The notes beneath the pieces are model-generated. The model was not told the origin of the DNA and made no database searches. It was given only the letters and a program-made list of their open reading frames with translations. A program made the position numbers and the translations under genes. Of a stretch of DNA of 64,000 bases, positions 8,798 through 18,386 are shown piece after piece (position 1 is the stretch's first letter; each line of letters opens with the position of its first letter). The DNA is from Bacillota bacterium (GTDB lineage: Bacteria > Bacillota > Negativicutes > Sporomusales > CTSoil-080), in the NCBI GenBank assembly GCA_017889625.1, contig JAGGAD010000003.1, forward strand, positions 30,440 through 94,439. The letters are read 5' to 3'.

Positions 8798-9541
8798 ATG
8801 AGACAAGAATTTTCCAACCAAGACAACGAACGAGAAAAAACAATTGCTGACGGTGAAATGTCGTTAGTTGATCATCTTCAAGAATTAAGGCAACGCTTAA
8901 TTATTTGTATAGTGGCAGTAGCTATAGCCAGCAGTGCGGCATATCTTTATGCCCCTGAACTAGTGCATCTCGTTACTCAGCCAGTGGGGAAGCTATACTA
9001 TATGAATCCGGCGGAAGCCTTTTTTGCTTATTTAAAAGTATCAGTATTTGCGGGGTTTCTTGTAGTAGTGCCGCTTGTATTATACCAAGTCTGGGGTTTC
9101 GTTGTACCGGCATTAACCCAGCGGGAGCGCAAAGCTTCGTTTATTTTAGTACCGGCTTCGGTCATATTGTTTTTTATGGGTCTATTATTTGCCTATTTTT
9201 TTGTTCTTCCGGCGGGTATTAGATTTTTTATGGGCTTTGCTAATGAAGACTTACAACCGATGTTCTCATTAGGTCAGTATTTATCTTTTGTTATCTCATT
9301 TTTGTTGCCGTTTGGCTTTATATTTGAACTGCCCCTAGTCATCTTAGTCATAGCCAAATTTGGAATAATTAATTCAGGTTTTTTGGTAGCGAAGCGTAAG
9401 TTAGTGTTGGTACTGGCCTTTGTTGTTGGAGCTATTATTGCCCCAACACCGGATATATTTTCGCAAACAATGATTGCAATACCCCTATTAGTGTTGTATG
9501 AAGTCAGCATATTATTAGTTAAATATGTCCTACATAAGTAG
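8798..9541 (+). CDS. tatC: Twin-arginine translocase subunit TatC
   Basis: The 247-residue protein has six predicted membrane segments and the TatC signature near its start (LVDHLQELRQRL, about residues 22-33), in which the glutamate and following region bind the twin-arginine signal peptide. A charged 20-residue leader precedes it. TatC is the receptor of the Tat system, with the adjacent TatA. Likely clients here would be cofactor-containing periplasmic enzymes, none of which is encoded in the window. It ends before a strong hairpin. Confidence 0.95.
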   Translation: MRQEFSNQDNEREKTIADGEMSLVDHLQELRQRLIICIVAVAIASSAAYLYAPELVHLVTQPVGKLYYMNPAEAFFAYLKVSVFAGFLVVVPLVLYQVWGFVVPALTQRERKASFILVPASVILFFMGLLFAYFFVLPAGIRFFMGFANEDLQPMFSLGQYLSFVISFLLPFGFIFELPLVILVIAKFGIINSGFLVAKRKLVLVLAFVVGAIIAPTPDIFSQTMIAIPLLVLYEVSILLVKYVLHK

Positions 9542-9547
9542 AAATTG

Positions 9548-9580
9548 AACTGAGATCTGCAAAATATGCAGATCTCAGTT
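9548..9580 (+). terminator. Perfect hairpin after tatC, probable terminator
   Basis: A perfect 14-base stem (9548-9561 with 9567-9580) and five-base loop start six bases after the tatC stop. No T run follows, so termination efficiency is uncertain. Confidence 0.55.
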
Positions 9581-9667
9581 AATATTACTGTAATAAATAA
9601 GCTAGTACGATAACGTAGCTATGAAGATAGCAAGAGTTTTAGCAAGCCTTGCAGATGAGGGGGTAAT

Positions 9668-10900
9668 ATGAAGATTCTGGATAACTATAAGGGACTTCCG
9701 CAAAGTGTATATATGCTATTTGGTATTCAAATAATTAATCGCCTTGGTGATTTTGTATTTCCCTTTTTGGCATTATTCCTTACTGTGAAATTGGGTTTAT
9801 CCGTTAGCATCACAGGCATAGTTGTAATGATAACTTCATTAAGCAGTCTAATAGCATCTTTTGTTGGCGGCAGGCTAGCCGACACACGCGGCCGGCGAAA
9901 GACCTATCTAATGGGGCAAACAGTAGCCGCCGGGCTGGTTCTGATTTGTGGCTTTATCCAAAATCAGGCTACCGTTGTTGGGTTATTAATAATCGCCACC
10001 TTTTTTGTGGGAGTTGTTCGTCCAACACTATCGGCAGTGCTGACCGATGTATTGCCAGTTGAAAAAAGACAAGCTGGTATTGCCTTGAATCATTTAGGTG
10101 TTAATATTGGTGTGGCGGTTGGACCTTTAGTTGCTGGATTTTTATTCGAAAAATTTCTGCCGCTAATGTTTATAACTGATGCGATAACATCATTCGTTGC
10201 TGTTTTTATATTTTATAAATTTATTCCTGAAACCAATTTAATTAAACAGCGACCAGCTATTACGAATCAGGCTGAAAAAGCTGAACCAGGCACCTTGTGG
10301 CAGACGGTATTAAAAAGACCGGAACTGCTAGTGTTTTTAATAATTTATACAGGTTATTGTTTTATTTATCGGCAAGGCTCATTTGCTTTACCGCTAATGT
10401 TAAACACCGTATTCCCGCTAGAAGGGGCCGCATATTTCGGTGCGCTAATCAGTGTAAATGCGTTAACCGTAGTGTGCTTATCCTTAATCACGGTGGCTGT
10501 AACTAAACGTTTTCACTCGCTTAACAATATAATAGTAGGCGGAATTTTTTATGGTATAGGCTTTGGGATGATTGGCCTTATTACAACTTTTCCTATGTTT
10601 ATATTATCGACTGTTTTGTGGAGTATTGGTGAGATATTAGTTGTTACCAATGTGGGGGTGTACATTGCCAATAATAGCCCAGAAAATTTCCGGGCTAGGT
10701 TTAGCGCTTTAGGTAATTTAAGTTCGGCAATTGGTGGGGCGTTAGGAACTTCTCTTATGGGGGTCTATATAACAACCGCTGGGGTAATAGCGGTATGGCC
10801 GTTGACGTTAATACTAGCAGGTATTGCGGTATTCTCACTATATGTTTTAAAAGCTTATAGTAATAAGGTGAAGGCTTGTCGCGCTGTTTTATCAAGATAA
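9668..10900 (+). CDS. MFS-family efflux transporter
   Basis: The 410-residue protein has about twelve hydrophobic segments and the major facilitator motif A between helices 2 and 3 (GGRLADTRGRRKTY, about residues 66-79). Its general pattern is that of drug-efflux or sugar-efflux type MFS carriers (MdtG/TetA-like). The substrate cannot be told. It stands alone: a hairpin precedes it, GGGGGTAAT precedes its ATG, and a convergent gene follows 29 bases after its stop without an obvious terminator between. Confidence 0.8.
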   Translation: MKILDNYKGLPQSVYMLFGIQIINRLGDFVFPFLALFLTVKLGLSVSITGIVVMITSLSSLIASFVGGRLADTRGRRKTYLMGQTVAAGLVLICGFIQNQATVVGLLIIATFFVGVVRPTLSAVLTDVLPVEKRQAGIALNHLGVNIGVAVGPLVAGFLFEKFLPLMFITDAITSFVAVFIFYKFIPETNLIKQRPAITNQAEKAEPGTLWQTVLKRPELLVFLIIYTGYCFIYRQGSFALPLMLNTVFPLEGAAYFGALISVNALTVVCLSLITVAVTKRFHSLNNIIVGGIFYGIGFGMIGLITTFPMFILSTVLWSIGEILVVTNVGVYIANNSPENFRARFSALGNLSSAIGGALGTSLMGVYITTAGVIAVWPLTLILAGIAVFSLYVLKAYSNKVKACRAVLSR

Positions 10901-10929
10901 TTTTATAGATACAGTACGAATAAGTAAGA

Positions 10930-11517
10930 CTAAAGTCCGAATTTGATAATAATGCCATTAGACAAAATGTCAGCCATCACTAAAGCTTGTTGTTCAATTT
11001 TATCAAAAAAGTCGATACTCTTTTGGTAATCTTTAGTAAGCACCGCTACGGCTTCTTCTTTTGTTAAAGCTAAATGCTCATGCCACATAGCTCGCATCGG
11101 CTTGATTGCCCAGCAAGAATTAATATGATTTAAAAAGCGCACAATATTATCAGCATTTTCGTACCAGCTCTTTTCAGTGTCCGATACCAAGGTATTATTG
11201 CTTGCCTTGGCGGCGTTAATCAATGTGTCAGTAATTTTTAAATGGTTGTGCACAAGCCGCTCAAATTCATCGGCAACTTTATTATCATAATAATGACTAA
11301 ATATCTTTGTGAAATCGGTGGTATTGGTGAGAAGACGAGCGGTTGTAGACTCCAAATCAGGCATAGTAAATGCAATGCCCAGAATAACCATTCTCGTCCA
11401 GTAAACATGCTGTTCCCAAAGCAGACGAAAATAATTTTTTAATTGAATGGATTCTTCGTTATCTGAACTGTAATCATCATCCACCGAAAAAGTTGGATGA
11501 TGGTAATATTCTGACAT
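10930..11517 (-). CDS. Hypothetical all-helical protein (195 aa)
   Basis: This is the only convincing minus-strand gene. Its ATG (complement of 11515-11517) is preceded by AAGGAGG. The sequence begins with a polar acidic leader, then LRLLWEQHVYWTRM-like helices (residues about 32-45), an RLLTNTTDFTKIF segment, and a C-terminal HLALTKEEAVAVL segment. It resembles a family of roughly 190-residue uncharacterised Firmicutes proteins, some of which are mislabelled acetylglutamate kinase; it has no kinase motif. No signal peptide or membrane helix is evident. It is convergent with the MFS gene and divergent from the next hypothetical gene. Function unknown. Confidence 0.75.
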   Translation of the reverse strand: MSEYYHHPTFSVDDDYSSDNEESIQLKNYFRLLWEQHVYWTRMVILGIAFTMPDLESTTARLLTNTTDFTKIFSHYYDNKVADEFERLVHNHLKITDTLINAAKASNNTLVSDTEKSWYENADNIVRFLNHINSCWAIKPMRAMWHEHLALTKEEAVAVLTKDYQKSIDFFDKIEQQALVMADILSNGIIIKFGL

Positions 11518-11777
11518 ATAATGGCCTCCTTGTTATCGCTTTGGTTCATCATATGCAGCAGGCTAGGCTGGAGAAACAAAAAAGACTTTTATTAACTGCA
11601 AAAAAAGTAAGCTATCGCAAGGAATTAGTAAAAAAATGGAGAATGGATAACGATAGTAGATATGTAAATGGATGAGGAAAGACTAAGCTTTGCTCGCAGG
11701 GGAATTTGACAAATTGCTTAGGCGCTTTTAGGTTATCGTTACTAATGTATAGTAGATAAATAAAAGGAGTTGTTCTT

Positions 11778-12176
11778 GTGCTAAAAAGTATTCCTGAATT
11801 ACTTAGCGAATACGGTAAAGTTGTTAGCAAAGACCGCGCCGGCATAATAAAAAAACTATCCTCGGAAAGTGATACTCAAGCAATTTTGGCGGGCTTAAAA
11901 GAACAGTCTACAACCTGTTCTTATGATGTTGAATGGGTTCATAACCTGCTGGATATTGCCTATAAAATTGGTAGCCTGGAAGGTTATTCGGCTGGCGTGG
12001 GTGATAATTTCGGCGATAAGGCCGCAATAATCCTGTACCCTGAAGATATCAGTGATGTTGAGGGCTTTATTGCTAAAGTATCTAGTGTTGCCCAACATTT
12101 TTGTAAAAAATGCGCAATTGGTACCAATATCGAGTTTGAAAATAATGTATCAATTATTCCTGAATCAAATAATTAA
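11778..12176 (+). CDS. Hypothetical protein (132 aa)
   Basis: GTG at 11778 is preceded by AAAAGGAGT at a normal distance. The product is acidic, with a helical first half (MLKSIPELLSEYGKVV), a CSYDVEWVHNLLDIAYKIG segment and a C-terminal half containing a CKKC pair that could bind a metal or form a disulfide. I do not recognise the family. It lies just upstream of the valS promoter and is probably transcribed alone. Confidence 0.65.
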   Translation: MLKSIPELLSEYGKVVSKDRAGIIKKLSSESDTQAILAGLKEQSTTCSYDVEWVHNLLDIAYKIGSLEGYSAGVGDNFGDKAAIILYPEDISDVEGFIAKVSSVAQHFCKKCAIGTNIEFENNVSIIPESNN

Positions 12177-12206
12177 CCGATAAGTTTGTCGAGGTAATCA
12201 GGAATC

Positions 12207-12235
12207 TTGACAATTGTTGCAGTGAGAAGTATAGT
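12207..12235 (+). promoter_or_regulatory. Sigma-A promoter of the valS T-box transcript
   Basis: A consensus TTGACA at 12207-12212 and TATAGT at 12230-12235 are separated by exactly 17 bases. The start would be near 12242, at the beginning of the T-box leader. Confidence 0.8.
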
Positions 12236-12241
12236 GTATTT

Positions 12242-12505
12242 ATCGATATTTTGAAGAAAATGGCGAAGATGGGAAGAGTACGCTTGGATTGGCTGGTACA
12301 GAGAGAAGCCCTTGGCTGGAAGGCTTTACAGTGTGAATGGCGGAAGGTCATCCCGGAGCTGTTGTGCTGAATGTTAGTAGGCACAATCGGTATGCCCCGT
12401 TATAGGCATTAAAGCCGGTCAGCCCCGGATGAGGGAAGCCGGAAAGCTTGGTGGTACCACGAAGGGGTTCTTTCGTCCGGCAGAGGGATGAAAGGGCTTT
12501 TTTTT
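12242..12505 (+). ncRNA. T-box riboswitch, valine-specific
   Basis: The leader has the canonical T-box parts: a long stem I region with an AGAGAG-type box near 12300, the T-box sequence TGGTGGTACCACG at 12449-12461 that pairs with the uncharged tRNA acceptor end, and a terminator (stem 12470-12478/12486-12494, T run 12498-12505). GTC at 12347-12349 followed by A fits a valine specifier codon. Uncharged tRNA-Val should stabilise the antiterminator and allow valS transcription. The specifier assignment was made by eye and agrees with the downstream gene. Confidence 0.9.
12470..12505 (+). terminator. T-box-controlled terminator before valS
   Basis: CTTTCGTCC at 12470-12478 pairs with GGATGAAAG at 12486-12494 (one G-T pair), followed by a run of eight T residues. 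It is the attenuator of the valine T-box. Confidence 0.85.
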
Positions 12506-12535
12506 AGTTTCTAAGCAATAAGGAGGAAAGACATT

Positions 12536-15175
12536 ATGGGAAATAACATTCCTACTGTTTACGATCCTCAGTCTGAGGAAAGCAAATGGTATTCATTTTG
12601 GGAAAAACAAGAACTATTTCATGCGGAAGTTGATAAAGCTAAGACTCCGTTCAGCATAGTTATTCCGCCCCCGAATGTAACCGGACAACTGCATATGGGG
12701 CATGCTTTAGATAATACGTTGCAAGATATATTGATCAGAACAAAAAGAATGCAGGGCTTTGATACATTGTGGATGCCAGGTTGTGACCATGCTGGCATTG
12801 CTACTCAAATCAAGGTGGAAGAAGTGCTGGCAAAAGAAAACGGTCTTTCTCGCTATGATCTTGGTCGGGATAAATTCATTGAAAAGGTTTGGGACTGGAA
12901 GCATCAGTATGGCAACCGGATAACTAATCAACTTAAACGGCTGGGTGCGTCCTGTGACTGGCAACGGGAACGGTTTACCATGGATGAAGGATGTTCGCAA
13001 GCGGTACGGGAAGTCTTTGTTTCTCTGTATGAAAAGGGGCTTATTTATCAGGGAAATCGTATTACAAATTGGTGCACCCGTTGTAATACGGCCCTAAGTG
13101 ATATCGAAGTTGAGCATGAAGATACCCAGGGGAATCTTTATCATGTACGTTACCCTGTCGAAGATAGTGACGGACAGTTTCTTACCGTAGCAACTACCAG
13201 ACCGGAAACAATATTGGGAGATACTGCAGTGGCAGTTAACCCTGACGATGACCGTTATAAGAACCTTGTGGGAAAATATCTGACATTGCCATTAGTTGGG
13301 CGGCGGTTGCCAATCATTGCTGATGACTATGTTGATCAGGCGTTTGGCACTGGGGCGGTAAAAGTAACCCCGGCTCATGATCCCAATGACTTTGAAATGG
13401 GGCTTCGGCATCAACTGCCACAGATTGTCGTTATCAATAATGATGGGACGATGGCGGCAGATACCGGGCGCTATGCTGGCATGGATCGTTATGAATGCCG
13501 TAAAGCGTTGGTAGAAGAACTAAAAGAAAAAGGCTATCTTGTTAAAATTGAAGAGCATGTTCACGCCGTTGGTCACTGTCAGCGTTGCCGTACGGTGGTC
13601 GAACCATTGGTATCTAAACAGTGGTTTGTTGATATGAAGCCGTTGGCAAAACCTGCGATTGAAGCGGTGGAATCAGGGCGCATCAAATTTGTTCCTGAAC
13701 GGTTTACCAAGATATATCTAAATTGGCTGGATAATATCCGGGACTGGTGTATTTCCCGCCAAATTTGGTGGGGACACCGCATCCCGGCCTGGTATTGTGA
13801 TTGCGGAGAAGTTATTGTATCTAAGACCGATGTTACCTGCTGCCCTAAGTGCGGCGGTTCAGTTAGGCAGGATCCGGATGTCCTTGATACTTGGTTTAGT
13901 TCAGCCCTTTGGCCGTTTTCGACCATGGGGTGGCCTAAGGACACCGCCGAACTTAAGCAATTTTATCCTACCAGTGTGCTTGTTACTGGCTACGATATTA
14001 TTTTCTTCTGGGTCGCTCGAATGATTTTCATGGGATTGGAATTTCAGCAAGATATTCCGTTTAGCCATGTATTTATTCACGGACTGGTTCGCGATAGCGA
14101 AGGCCGTAAAATGTCTAAATCACTGGGCAATGGTATTGATCCTTTAGAAGTTATTGAAAAATACGGAGCCGACACACTGCGGTTTACACTAATTACCGGC
14201 AATACCCCTGGTAATGATATGCGGTTTTACTGGGAAAGGGTTGAATCTAGCCGTAATTTTGCTAACAAGATATGGAATGCATCGCGCTTTGTATTGATGA
14301 ACTTGGAAGGCTTTGATTCCAATACTATTGCTAAAAAATTTACGCTGGCTGATCGTTGGATCTTGAGCAGGTACGCAAAAACAGTAGCTGAAGTTACTGC
14401 AAATATTAATGCCTTCGAACTGGGGGAAGCAGCTCGGAAATTATATGAATTTATTTGGAATGAATATTGCGATTGGTATATAGAGACAGCCAAAGCTCGT
14501 CTATATAACAAAGAAGATTCACTGAATCGCAGTACAGCTCAGTATGTGCTGTGCCATGTACTAAGAGGCACTCTGGAATTGCTTCATCCGTTTATGCCGT
14601 TTATCACTGAAACCATTTGGCAGCATCTGCCGCACGAAGGCGAAAGCATTGTACGGGCTACTTGGCCAGCTGAACAACCGGAACTTGTGGATGAAAGTGC
14701 GGAAGCTGAGATGACTATACTTATGGAGACCATCAAGGCTATTCGCAACATGCGTGCGGAAGTAAATGTACCGCCAGGTCGTAAAAGTGAAGTTATATTG
14801 CAAGTAAGCGATGAATGGTATTCGACATTTAGTGCCAATATTAATTACATCAAGACATTGGCTACATCTGAAGCCGAAGTGGGCCCGATTGTAGCTGATA
14901 AGCCGGAAAATGCTATGACTGCAGTAGTCAGCGGTGTAGAAATCTATCTGCCACTTAAAGGATTGATTGATGTTGAAAAAGAAACGGCTAGGCTGAAAAA
15001 AGAATTGGCTTCTTTGGATAAAGAGCTTAATCGTATTTTTGGTAAACTTGCGAATGCTGGATTTGTTGCTAAGGCCCCGGCTGAAGTGATAGAAAAAGAG
15101 CGGGCGAAAGAACGTGAGTACAAAGAAAAACAATTAGCAATTAATGAACGCTTGGAATATTTGGCGAAATTATAA
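12536..15175 (+). CDS. valS: Valyl-tRNA synthetase
   Basis: The 879-residue enzyme charges tRNA-Val. It has the class I signature HMGH in the [13 protein letters not shown] segment (about residues 42-54), a CP1 editing domain with [10 protein letters not shown], the KMSKS loop ([10 protein letters not shown], about 521-530), an anticodon-binding domain and the C-terminal coiled coil (about 810-879) typical of bacterial ValRS. Length is normal. AGGAGG lies nine bases before ATG 12536. It is controlled by the upstream T-box and shares its transcript with folC, 48 bases downstream, the same valS-folC pair as in Bacillus. Confidence 0.98.
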   Translation: MGNNIPTVYDPQSEESKWYSFWEKQELFHAEVDKAKTPFSIVIPPPNVTGQLHMGHALDNTLQDILIRTKRMQGFDTLWMPGCDHAGIATQIKVEEVLAKENGLSRYDLGRDKFIEKVWDWKHQYGNRITNQLKRLGASCDWQRERFTMDEGCSQAVREVFVSLYEKGLIYQGNRITNWCTRCNTALSDIEVEHEDTQGNLYHVRYPVEDSDGQFLTVATTRPETILGDTAVAVNPDDDRYKNLVGKYLTLPLVGRRLPIIADDYVDQAFGTGAVKVTPAHDPNDFEMGLRHQLPQIVVINNDGTMAADTGRYAGMDRYECRKALVEELKEKGYLVKIEEHVHAVGHCQRCRTVVEPLVSKQWFVDMKPLAKPAIEAVESGRIKFVPERFTKIYLNWLDNIRDWCISRQIWWGHRIPAWYCDCGEVIVSKTDVTCCPKCGGSVRQDPDVLDTWFSSALWPFSTMGWPKDTAELKQFYPTSVLVTGYDIIFFWVARMIFMGLEFQQDIPFSHVFIHGLVRDSEGRKMSKSLGNGIDPLEVIEKYGADTLRFTLITGNTPGNDMRFYWERVESSRNFANKIWNASRFVLMNLEGFDSNTIAKKFTLADRWILSRYAKTVAEVTANINAFELGEAARKLYEFIWNEYCDWYIETAKARLYNKEDSLNRSTAQYVLCHVLRGTLELLHPFMPFITETIWQHLPHEGESIVRATWPAEQPELVDESAEAEMTILMETIKAIRNMRAEVNVPPGRKSEVILQVSDEWYSTFSANINYIKTLATSEAEVGPIVADKPENAMTAVVSGVEIYLPLKGLIDVEKETARLKKELASLDKELNRIFGKLANAGFVAKAPAEVIEKERAKEREYKEKQLAINERLEYLAKL

Positions 15176-15223
15176 ATGCATTGGGAATTAATTTGATAAT
15201 AAAAACTGTAGGGAGTGACCCTT

Positions 15224-16531
15224 TTGACCTATGAACAAGCCTTGGAATATCTGGCCTCTTTAGGCAAATTTGGAATAAACCTCGGTTTGTCCCGGATTGA
15301 AAAACTATTAGCTTTGATGCAGAACCCTGAGCGGCGGTATAAAATTGTTCATATCACAGGAACAAACGGCAAAGGGTCTACCACCGCTATGGTTGGTGCT
15401 ATGCTTGAAGCCGCCGGCATAAAAACAGCTATGTATACCTCACCGCATTTGACTGATTATACCGAGCGAATGGTGATAAATGGTGAACAGATAAGTCACA
15501 AAGCGTTTGGTGAGGTAATCAGGTATACAAGTACATTTGTGTCGGATATGGTTAAAGCTGGCTGGGAGCACCCTACCGAGTTTGAAGTACTGACAGCGGC
15601 GGCTTTGTACTACTTTGCTGCAGCCGGGGTCGAATATGCGGTAATTGAAGTTGGTCTAGGTGGGCTTTTAGACTCTACTAATGTTGTTAGCCCAGAAATA
15701 GCGGTAATAACAAATGTCAGCCTTGAACACACTGATCGATGCGGCAGTACGGTGGCCGAAATTGCTCAGCATAAAGCCGGGATAATAAAACGGGGGATTC
15801 CTGTAGTTACAGCGGCTAAAGCGGAAGCACTAGCAGTTATAAAGGCAGTTGCTAACCAAAACCAAGCTAAGTTATATATAGCCGGGGTTGATTTTACCGG
15901 TGAATTATCAGGATTTATAGGAAAACAGCAGTTGGTAACGGTTCAAGCCAAACACCGTTACCAACTGCCCCCTTTAGCGGTTAACCTTTTAGGAAAGCAT
16001 CAAGTAGAAAATACGGCGGTTGCCGTAATGGCAATGCTGGCTCTGGCTGATAAAGAGCCGAGAATCACTTCGGATACAATTGAGAATGGTCTTAAAGCGG
16101 CGCAATGGCCGGGACGATTTGAAATTTTTCCTGGTAAGCCGCTTATTGTAATTGACGGTGCACATAATCCGGCTGGAGCCCAAGCGTTGCGATTGACGTT
16201 GGATGAAATATTTCCCGACAAGATAATAACCTTCGTTCTTGGGATACTTGCTGACAAAGATGTAGCAAATATCTGTAGGGCACTGGTTCGTCAAGGCGAT
16301 AAAGTAATAACCGTAGAGCCAATGTCCGATCGGGCGGCTGACCCTAAAAGGGTGGCAGAGCAAATTACTGTCTGTCAGGTTGAAATCGGAGATTCAATTG
16401 AAGCTGGGATTGAACGGGCGGTAGCTAAAGCCGGGGAAGATGGCCTCGTATGCGTTGCTGGGTCGTTGTATTTAATTGGCACTGCACGGCCAATTATCTT
16501 TAGTAGACAAAATAATTTGCTGGGGATATAA
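15224..16531 (+). CDS. folC: Folylpolyglutamate synthase / dihydrofolate synthase
   Basis: The 435-residue Mur-ligase-type enzyme adds glutamate to folates. It has the P-loop HITGTNGKGST near residues 44-54, the SPHLTDYTERM segment, EVGLGGLLDSTN and DGAHNPAGA in the C-terminal domain. I choose TTG at 15224 because GGGAG lies eight bases upstream; the in-frame GTG at 15215 overlaps that site. It probably relies on the valS promoter. Confidence 0.93.
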   Translation: MTYEQALEYLASLGKFGINLGLSRIEKLLALMQNPERRYKIVHITGTNGKGSTTAMVGAMLEAAGIKTAMYTSPHLTDYTERMVINGEQISHKAFGEVIRYTSTFVSDMVKAGWEHPTEFEVLTAAALYYFAAAGVEYAVIEVGLGGLLDSTNVVSPEIAVITNVSLEHTDRCGSTVAEIAQHKAGIIKRGIPVVTAAKAEALAVIKAVANQNQAKLYIAGVDFTGELSGFIGKQQLVTVQAKHRYQLPPLAVNLLGKHQVENTAVAVMAMLALADKEPRITSDTIENGLKAAQWPGRFEIFPGKPLIVIDGAHNPAGAQALRLTLDEIFPDKIITFVLGILADKDVANICRALVRQGDKVITVEPMSDRAADPKRVAEQITVCQVEIGDSIEAGIERAVAKAGEDGLVCVAGSLYLIGTARPIIFSRQNNLLGI

Positions 16532-16568
16532 TGTTATTGTTTTAAAAATTTAATTATTAGGTGAAACT

Positions 16569-17804
16569 GTGAATATTATATATCGGACAACGACGTTTTC
16601 CTATCGCCTGGACTATTTAATTGAGCACTGTATTTTAGCGGTGGCCTTTTTTTTACCCATATCCCTTAATATAGGGAGCGGTTTTTTGGCTATTGGCACT
16701 TTGCTTTGGTTGGGGAAGATGGCTGTTAACCGACGGCTGGGGTTTAGGGCTACACCCTTTGATTTTCCGGTGGCCGTGCTGGTTATATTATCGGCGATGT
16801 CTGTACTGGCGTCACCTGACCGTAATTTTAGCTACTATAACTATTACAACCTTATGGGCCGCTACATAGTCATTTATTACTTAGTGATAAATAATATTAG
16901 CTCAGCGGCGCAGGTTAAACGTCTAATTACTACGGTATTAGTTTCCGCTGGATTGGTAGCTTTCTACGGCTTTTATCAATATCTGTATGGAATGGATATT
17001 TCGGCAGTTGGCTGGGTTGATGGAGAACAGTTTCCCAACCTAAAACTAAGAGTATTTTCGACATTAGAAAACCCTAACCTCTTAGCTGGATTTTTGGTTA
17101 TAATCATGTCCGTGGCGGCGGGAGTCGGATTAACAGTACGGCGTGTCGGGCTAAAACTGTTATTAGTTGCTCTCATAGTTGTGTTGGGCGTTTGTCTCGC
17201 TTTGACCTACTCGCGTGGTGCTTGGCTTAGCGTTTTAGCTGTTGTCGCGCTCTTTGGTATAACCTATGACCGCCGGATTTTTTGGCTATTAGCGCTAATT
17301 CCGGTTATACTGTTAATAGGGCATGATGTATTTATGGACAGGCTTATGTCAATAACCAACCCTACTGATACATCATCGACATTGCGTCTGGCGCTGTGGG
17401 AAAGCACTATTGCCATGATTAAAGATCATCCTTTCTTTGGAATCGGATGGGGGGCCTACTGGCTGGTATACCCGGCTTACGACTTTTTTGTCATGGATCC
17501 AGGAACAAAAATTTTTCATGCGCATAATATGTTTTTACATATGACAGCCGAAATAGGTATTCCAGGGGGCTTAGTTTTTACCGGTATTCTTGTCGGTCAT
17601 GCCTGGCTAGCCTTTAAATTGGCCAAGCAGCATAGGGATCACTTAATTTCCGGGTTAATGCTTGGTATCTTGGCGGCGCTGGTCAGCATTAGTGTCAGCG
17701 GCCTTACCGATCATGTACTATTTAATATTCAATTGTCCATGCTGTATTGGATGCTTAATGCGATTGTGGCTGTTGTTGGGATAAATTATGGAAAATATGG
17801 GTAA
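16569..17804 (+). CDS. O-antigen ligase family membrane protein
   Basis: The 411-residue protein has ten or more hydrophobic segments and a large loop with FSTLENPNLLAG (about 160-171), LTYSRGAWLS (about 212-221), HPFFGIGWGAYW and HAHNMFLHMTAEIGIPGG (about 318-335), the pattern of the Wzy_C/WaaL family. Members ligate O-antigen or other polysaccharides to lipid carriers. In a diderm Firmicute it could act in lipopolysaccharide assembly; related Firmicutes proteins of unknown role also exist. It has a GTG start with a TTAGGTGA site and ends at a strong terminator. It occupies the place between folC and the hydrogenase block. Confidence 0.75.
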   Translation: MNIIYRTTTFSYRLDYLIEHCILAVAFFLPISLNIGSGFLAIGTLLWLGKMAVNRRLGFRATPFDFPVAVLVILSAMSVLASPDRNFSYYNYYNLMGRYIVIYYLVINNISSAAQVKRLITTVLVSAGLVAFYGFYQYLYGMDISAVGWVDGEQFPNLKLRVFSTLENPNLLAGFLVIIMSVAAGVGLTVRRVGLKLLLVALIVVLGVCLALTYSRGAWLSVLAVVALFGITYDRRIFWLLALIPVILLIGHDVFMDRLMSITNPTDTSSTLRLALWESTIAMIKDHPFFGIGWGAYWLVYPAYDFFVMDPGTKIFHAHNMFLHMTAEIGIPGGLVFTGILVGHAWLAFKLAKQHRDHLISGLMLGILAALVSISVSGLTDHVLFNIQLSMLYWMLNAIVAVVGINYGKYG

Positions 17805-17807
17805 ATC

Positions 17808-17844
17808 AAAAACTTTAAGCAAGTAAACTGCTTAAAGTTTTTTT
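17808..17844 (+). terminator. Rho-independent terminator after the O-antigen-ligase-like gene
   Basis: A 14-base stem (17808-17821 with 17829-17842) and seven-base loop end in a seven-base T run. It closes the valS-folC-ligase transcript and isolates the hydrogenase operon. Confidence 0.85.
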
Positions 17845-17968
17845 ACGTTTGGAATAGTATCAAGGAAGTTGTTATTGAATAGAACATAGATATGTGGTGG
17901 GATTATTTTTTGTGATAAATGTAGACTATATGATAGATACGGCCTGGGGAAAATAATTATACAAATCT

Positions 17969-17986
17969 ATGTTAATTTAGTAACTA
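17969..17986 (+). promoter_or_regulatory. Rex-like operator candidate upstream of the hydrogenase operon
   Basis: The 18-base site ATGTTAATTTAGTAACTA matches 11 of the 14 fixed positions of the Rex box TTGTTAA-N4-TTAACAA. It lies 32 bases before the GTG of the first gene of the operon, and rex itself ends the locus. Control by Rex would be in line with other clostridial hydrogenase loci, but the match is imperfect and was judged by eye. Confidence 0.35.
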
Positions 17987-18017
17987 TAAAACTATTTGAC
18001 CCTTGAGGAGGACTAGC

Positions 18018-18386
18018 GTGAAACTGGCTGAAGTACAAACAATATTGCGTTCAGAGGTATTATGTGGCTTGGAAAATCTGAACCGGGAAATTGTTACTGC
18101 CTGTGGCGCTGATTTAATGAGCGATGTGCTGGTGTATACTAAAGAAAGAACATTGCTGTTAACTGGATTAACTAATATTCAGGTTGTTCGTACGGCTGAG
18201 GTAGGAGACTTGATGGGAATTATCTTTGTTCGTGGTAAACGGCCTGGACCGGAAGTTATTGAGATGGCCAAAGCAAAAGGAATTCCGCTGATGATTACCG
18301 AACTATCGATGTTTGATACTTGCGGCATGCTTCATTCTAGAGGGATTAGAGGCTGTTCGGAAAGGGTGACCCCGGATGAACTCTAG
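18018..18386 (+). CDS. DRTGG domain protein, hydrogenase-locus type
   Basis: The 122-residue protein is a stand-alone DRTGG-type domain with LMSDVLVYT (about residues 34-42), a hydrophobic strand, VGDLMGIIFVRGKRPG and a C-terminal FDTCGMLHSRG segment. Such domains sit between the CBS and kinase parts of other proteins, where they are thought to bind ligands; here the domain is alone. Genes like it are regularly found beside bifurcating [FeFe]-hydrogenases, with unknown function. GTG at 18018 has GAGGAGGA upstream. It overlaps the next gene by 11 bases. Confidence 0.78.
   Translation: MKLAEVQTILRSEVLCGLENLNREIVTACGADLMSDVLVYTKERTLLLTGLTNIQVVRTAEVGDLMGIIFVRGKRPGPEVIEMAKAKGIPLMITELSMFDTCGMLHSRGIRGCSERVTPDEL

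Noticed and set aside
11493..11675. Plus-strand frame of 60 codons between the two hypothetical genes
   Set aside because: It begins inside the minus-strand gene, has no ribosome binding site and crosses that gene's own ribosome binding region; no recognisable family.
14561..15133. 190-codon frame on the minus strand within valS
   Set aside because: It is entirely antisense to the conserved valS C-terminal region and has no family features.
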